Assembly: GCA_015257445.1 (NCBI GenBank)
Contig: JABZKE010000027.1
Location: forward strand, 1-6,627
From: Nanosynbacter sp.
GTDB lineage: Bacteria; Patescibacteriota; Saccharimonadia; Saccharimonadales; Saccharimonadaceae
DNA: 6,627 nt
Direction: 5' to 3'
Shown: piece after piece, positions 5,833 to 6,627 of the stretch
How the letters are laid out: each line of letters begins with the position of its first letter
Numbering within the stretch: the first letter of the stretch is position 1
Position numbers and translations under genes: made by a program
Notes under the pieces: model-generated
Database searches by the model: none
What the model saw: the letters and a program-made list of their open reading frames with translations, nothing else
Told to the model about the DNA's origin: nothing

Positions 5833-6450
5833 TTACTCCTTTCCCTCCACAGTTACGATACCTTTCTTTGGTCCTGGGACGGCGCCCTTAAGACCGAGGA
5901 TGTTGTTTTCCTTATCGATGTAAGCAACGACAAGATTCTTTACAGTAACTTGATCGTGGCCCATGCGACCTGGCATGCGCTTACCTTTGAAAACTTTTTG
6001 AGGATACATCGAGCCGATAGAACCGACTTTACGAATATCGCCCTTGAAGCCGTGGGTATTGCGTGACTCTTGGAAGTTCCAACGTTTAACAGTACCAGCA
6101 AATCCTTTACCCTTCGAAATACCAGTAACCGCAACCTTGTCTCCAATTTCAAAATTATCGACTGTAAATACGTCGCCTAATTTGAAATCTGTGGTGGAAT
6201 CCGTACGAAATTCCTTTAAGATTTTAGGACTTAATGTTTCTCCAGCTTTTTTGACGTGAGCTGATACCGACTTGCTCAGATTCTTACCCTTACCGTAACC
6301 GAGCTGCACAGCATTATAACCATCGGTTTCGACGGTCTTTATCTGAGTCACTGTGGCTGGTCCAGCTTGAAGGATAGTAACAGGGGTCACTAAACCATCT
6401 TCGCTGATGATTTGGGTCATACCAATTTTGGTGCCGAGGATGACTTTCAT
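5833..6450 (-). CDS. rplC: 50S ribosomal protein L3 (uL3)
   Basis: L3 is a primary 23S rRNA binder that starts large-subunit assembly and sends an extension toward the peptidyl-transferase centre. The 205-residue protein has the family's usual length (E. coli 209). It begins MKVILGTKIGMTQ, the classic L3 N-terminus. The central region has GKGFAGTVKRWNF (residues 114-126) and THGFKG (132-137). The conserved tail follows: GSIG (143-146), KVFKGKRMPGRMG (152-164), VTVKNL (168-173) and LKGAVPGPKKG (187-197). The ATG is preceded by a purine-rich Shine-Dalgarno tract. It is the first gene of the cluster, and no S10 gene lies in the 177 bases upstream. The loop after GSIG reads SMYPQ, about one residue shorter than in E. 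coli, and has no clear counterpart of the glutamine methylated there by PrmB. The last codons, for EGKE, contain the L4 ribosome binding site, and one base separates the two genes. The assignment is certain. Confidence 0.98.
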   Translation of the reverse strand: MKVILGTKIGMTQIISEDGLVTPVTILQAGPATVTQIKTVETDGYNAVQLGYGKGKNLSKSVSAHVKKAGETLSPKILKEFRTDSTTDFKLGDVFTVDNFEIGDKVAVTGISKGKGFAGTVKRWNFQESRNTHGFKGDIRKVGSIGSMYPQKVFKGKRMPGRMGHDQVTVKNLVVAYIDKENNILGLKGAVPGPKKGIVTVEGKE

Positions 6451-6455
6451 CTTTT

Positions 6456-6465
6456 CCTTTCCTTT
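6456..6465 (-). promoter_or_regulatory. Ribosome binding site of L3
   Basis: The minus strand reads AAAGGAAAGG, ending five bases before the L3 ATG. It offers two overlapping AAGGA-like cores, about 4 and 9 bases from the start codon. This is the only ribosome binding site in the operon that lies in a long untranslated leader, and it can pair partly with the U-rich arm of the leader stem. Confidence 0.75.
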
Positions 6466-6483
6466 ACGGAGACACTCTATTAG

Positions 6484-6576
6484 CTAGACAGTAAGGCAGT
6501 TCCGACTTTTTTCTCTGTTTGGCCTATATTAAAAAATATTACAGTTGGAAAAAAGTGGCTTTCCTTAATTGTCTAG
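6484..6576 (-). promoter_or_regulatory. Long imperfect stem-loop in the L3 leader RNA
   Basis: Five nested helices and one closing pair block can be drawn. 6570-6576 pairs with 6484-6490 (CUAGACA/UGUCUAG, 7 bp) and 6563-6567 with 6492-6496 (UAAGG/CCUUA, 5 bp). 6557-6558 pairs with 6502-6503 (2 bp) and 6548-6556 with 6505-6513 (ACUUUUUUC/GAAAAAAGU, 9 bp). 6541-6544 pairs with 6515-6518 (CUGU/ACAG, 4 bp) and 6535-6539 with 6526-6530 (AUAUU/AAUAU, 5 bp, UUUU loop). That is 32 pairs in 93 nucleotides with small internal loops. The basal 7+5 bp are mixed sequence, which makes chance pairing less likely; the 9-bp helix is mostly A-U. No poly-U follows the stem. It could be an autoregulatory binding site for an operon product such as L4, but that is inference. 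Confidence 0.55.
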
Positions 6577-6612
6577 TTCTTCAAATGTCACCTTGATAAA
6601 CTTACAAAGATG

Positions 6613-6621
6613 ATTTTACCA
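6613..6621 (-). promoter_or_regulatory. Candidate extended -10 promoter element
   Basis: On the minus strand the bases read TGGTAAAAT, which fits an extended -10 (TGn followed by a TATAAT-like hexamer, five of six matched). Transcription would start about 7 bases downstream, near 6606, giving a leader of about 155 nucleotides that contains the whole foldable region. The -35 region lies outside the window, so the call rests on the -10 alone. Confidence 0.4.
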
Positions 6622-6627
6622 CAAATG

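Larger units (their letters stand above)
6451..6627 (-). promoter_or_regulatory. Leader and upstream region of the L3 operon
   Basis: This is the only long stretch without a gene. On the minus strand it contains no ATG until that of L3, and I see no trace of an S10 coding frame. It holds a candidate -10 element near the right edge, an extended region of self-complementarity in the middle, and the L3 ribosome binding site at the end. No run of U follows the stem, so it does not look like an intrinsic terminator. By position it is the transcribed leader of the operon, in the place where E. coli has the S10 leader controlled by L4. The similarity to that system is positional only; no shared sequence was recognised. 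Confidence 0.7.

Noticed and set aside
6484..6576. Reading the leader stem as an intrinsic terminator or attenuator
   Set aside because: No U-run follows the closing helix, the stem is A-U rich, and the L3 ribosome site and gene follow directly.
6563..6592. Possible leader peptide starting at GTG (about eight codons, ending TAA at 6567-6565)
   Set aside because: The GTG has no Shine-Dalgarno sequence at a proper distance, and the peptide shows no run of a regulatory amino acid.
6625..6627. ATG at the right edge on the plus strand as the start of a divergent gene
   Set aside because: Only the three bases are visible and no clear Shine-Dalgarno sequence precedes them, so nothing supports a gene.

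Overview
The window is one contiguous ribosomal-protein operon, read entirely on the minus strand (from the high coordinates down). In transcription order it holds L3, L4, L23, L2, S19, L22, S3, L16, L29, S17, L14, L24, L5, S14 and S8, which is the classical bacterial S10-spc order. Fifteen complete genes occupy 32-6450. The L6 gene expected after S8 would begin just beyond the left edge. The only long non-coding stretch is 6451-6627, the leader upstream of L3.

Layout. Positions 6451-6627 hold a candidate extended -10 promoter element near the right edge, a long foldable leader RNA and the L3 ribosome binding site. Positions 5833-2187 hold the S10-type block from L3 to L29; S17 at 1888-2184 closes it. 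The spc-type block (L14, L24, L5, S14, S8) follows after one base, with no room for a separate promoter, so the two classical operons are fused. S10 (rpsJ), which usually opens this cluster, is not directly upstream of L3.

Compaction is extreme. Of the 14 gene junctions, 13 are 1-base overlaps (TAATG, four cases) or gaps of 1-3 bases. The Shine-Dalgarno sequence of each downstream gene is therefore written inside the last codons of the gene before it. Only S14-S8 has a spacer (12 bases) carrying its own Shine-Dalgarno sequence.

Organism. This is a bacterium using the standard code: 14 TAA stops, one TAG, and no in-frame TGA over 15 genes, which argues against the UGA=Gly lineages. The compaction, the shortened L24, the 89-residue cysteine-free S14 and the divergent stretches in L4, L3, S3 and L23 suggest a small-genome Candidate Phyla Radiation (Patescibacteria) member. 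The L23 and L16 sequences look Saccharibacteria-like to me, but that is recognition from memory and not a search result.

Function. All products are structural ribosomal proteins. L3, L4, L23, L2, L22, L16, L29, L14, L24 and L5 belong to the large subunit, and S19, S3, S17, S14 and S8 to the small subunit. The part most likely to repay a second look is the L3 leader, which can fold into a rod of about 93 nucleotides and has competing pairings that reach the L3 ribosome binding site. No mobile element, CRISPR array, tRNA, rRNA or accessory system was seen.
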